Shown: one piece after another, positions 13,652 through 14,203 of the stretch
Numbering within the stretch: position 1 is the stretch's first letter
Layout of the letters: each line of letters begins with the position of its first letter
Assembly (NCBI GenBank): GCA_964611195.1
Contig: CAZSXA010000043.1
Location: 1 to 14,203 of the forward strand
Source: JADLGL01 sp964611195
GTDB taxonomy: Bacteria; Pseudomonadota; Alphaproteobacteria; Rhizobiales; Kaistiaceae
Length of the DNA: 14,203 bases
Direction of reading: 5' to 3'
Made by a program: the position numbers and the translations under genes
The notes under the pieces: generated by a model
What the model was told of the DNA's origin: nothing
The model's input: only the letters and a program-made list of their open reading frames with translations
Databases searched by the model: none

Positions 13652-14203
13652 GTGCAGGCAGAAGCCGATTTCTGGGACGAGGACGAGCGTCCGCTGGCGG
13701 AAACGCTGGTTGTCGACGTCGACGGCTTCGAAGGGCCGCTCGACCTCTTGCTCGATCTCGCCCGCAGCCAGAAGGTCGATCTCGCGCGCATTTCCGTTCT
13801 CGCCCTTGCCGAGCAGTATCTCGACTTCATCGATCAGCAGCGCTCGCTGAAGCTGGAGGTCGCCGGGGACTACCTCGTGATGGCGGCGTGGCTCGCCTAT
13901 CTAAAGTCGCGGCTGCTTCTTCCCGAGCCGCCGGCTGACGACGAGCCCACCGGAGGGGAACTCGCCGCTGCGCTCGCCGAGCGGCTGAAGCGGCTCGACG
14001 CGATGCGGCAGGCGGCCCGGCTGATGTTCGACCGCAACCTTCTCGGTCGCGATACCTTTGCCCGCGGCGAGCCCGAAATCCGGATCGAGCGGAAGAGTGC
14101 TTACCGGGCCAACCTCTACGACCTCCTGTCGGCCTATGCCCGCATCCGTCGGCGTGGCGCCGACACCACGATCCACATGCCAAAGCGCGTCGTCTGGTCG
14201 CTC
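13652..14203 (+). CDS. scpA: ScpA, segregation and condensation protein A (N-terminal part)
   Basis: The first 184 residues of the kleisin subunit of the SMC-ScpAB condensin, which bridges SMC heads and helps chromosome organisation and segregation; the gene runs off the right edge. The family signature is clear: VDGFEGPLDLLLDLARSQKV, then DLARISVLALAEQYLDFI and the winged-helix lead-in DYLVMAAWLAYLKSRLLLP, followed by the long helix with ERLKRLDAMRQAARLM. The start is uncertain: GTG 13652 (preceded by GGGGCAGG) gives an 18-residue lead before LVVDV, normal for the family; GTG 13631 would add 7 residues. It follows the SPOR gene on the same strand with under 100 nt between, and ScpB would be expected next. 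Confidence 0.93.
   Translation, partial: MQAEADFWDEDERPLAETLVVDVDGFEGPLDLLLDLARSQKVDLARISVLALAEQYLDFIDQQRSLKLEVAGDYLVMAAWLAYLKSRLLLPEPPADDEPTGGELAAALAERLKRLDAMRQAARLMFDRNLLGRDTFARGEPEIRIERKSAYRANLYDLLSAYARIRRRGADTTIHMPKRVVWSL

Noticed and set aside
1..14203. Mobile elements, CRISPR arrays, tRNA or rRNA genes, defence systems
   Set aside because: I found no transposase or integrase, no regularly spaced direct repeats, no tRNA-like cloverleaf and no defence-family protein; nearly all sequence is occupied by recognisable housekeeping genes.

Overview
The window is a GC-rich, chromosomal, mostly housekeeping stretch from an alphaproteobacterium, most likely of the order Hyphomicrobiales (Rhizobiales). 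The main reasons are a GatCAB amidotransferase locus, an ExoR-type periplasmic Sel1 protein, and the order xthA - erpA - dgt - argS - SPOR protein - scpA, which I know from rhizobia and relatives. Codon usage is strongly GC-biased throughout. I see no tRNA, rRNA, insertion sequence, phage gene or CRISPR array.

Left part (1-2959, + strand): the 3' end of gatA, a 100-residue protein of unknown function, a DUF1801-type small protein, and complete gatB. GatA and GatB (with GatC, outside the window) convert Glu-tRNA(Gln) to Gln-tRNA(Gln). A minus-strand gene for a small lipoprotein of unknown function (3108-3629) follows, with its own intrinsic terminator in the gap after gatB.

Middle part (3888-8157): ilvD (dihydroxy-acid dehydratase, short form) overlaps by 14 nt an exoR-like gene, whose product in rhizobia restrains the ExoS/ChvI two-component system from the periplasm. 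It converges on xthA (exonuclease III, minus strand). Divergent from xthA, 24 nt away, is a two-gene unit of an SMR-type membrane transporter and an OsmC-family protein. The next 160 bp hold what looks like a frameshifted scrap of a VOC/glyoxalase-like gene on the minus strand.

Right part (8158-14203): erpA (iron-sulfur carrier, minus strand) is divergent from dgt (dGTPase-like HD phosphohydrolase), followed by argS, a large single-pass SPOR-domain cell-envelope protein, and the start of scpA (condensin kleisin), which runs off the window. The dgt-argS-SPOR-scpA genes all read + with short gaps and may be co-transcribed. A patch of unusual TTA codons and TTAA words at the end of argS, plus a promoter-like sequence, suggests the SPOR gene also has its own promoter.

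I did not find a clearly novel system. The best second-look items are the abutting divergent -35 boxes between erpA and dgt, the regulatory-looking patch inside the 3' end of argS, the absence of nagZ between the SPOR gene and scpA, the ilvD/exoR overlap, and the gene relic next to erpA.
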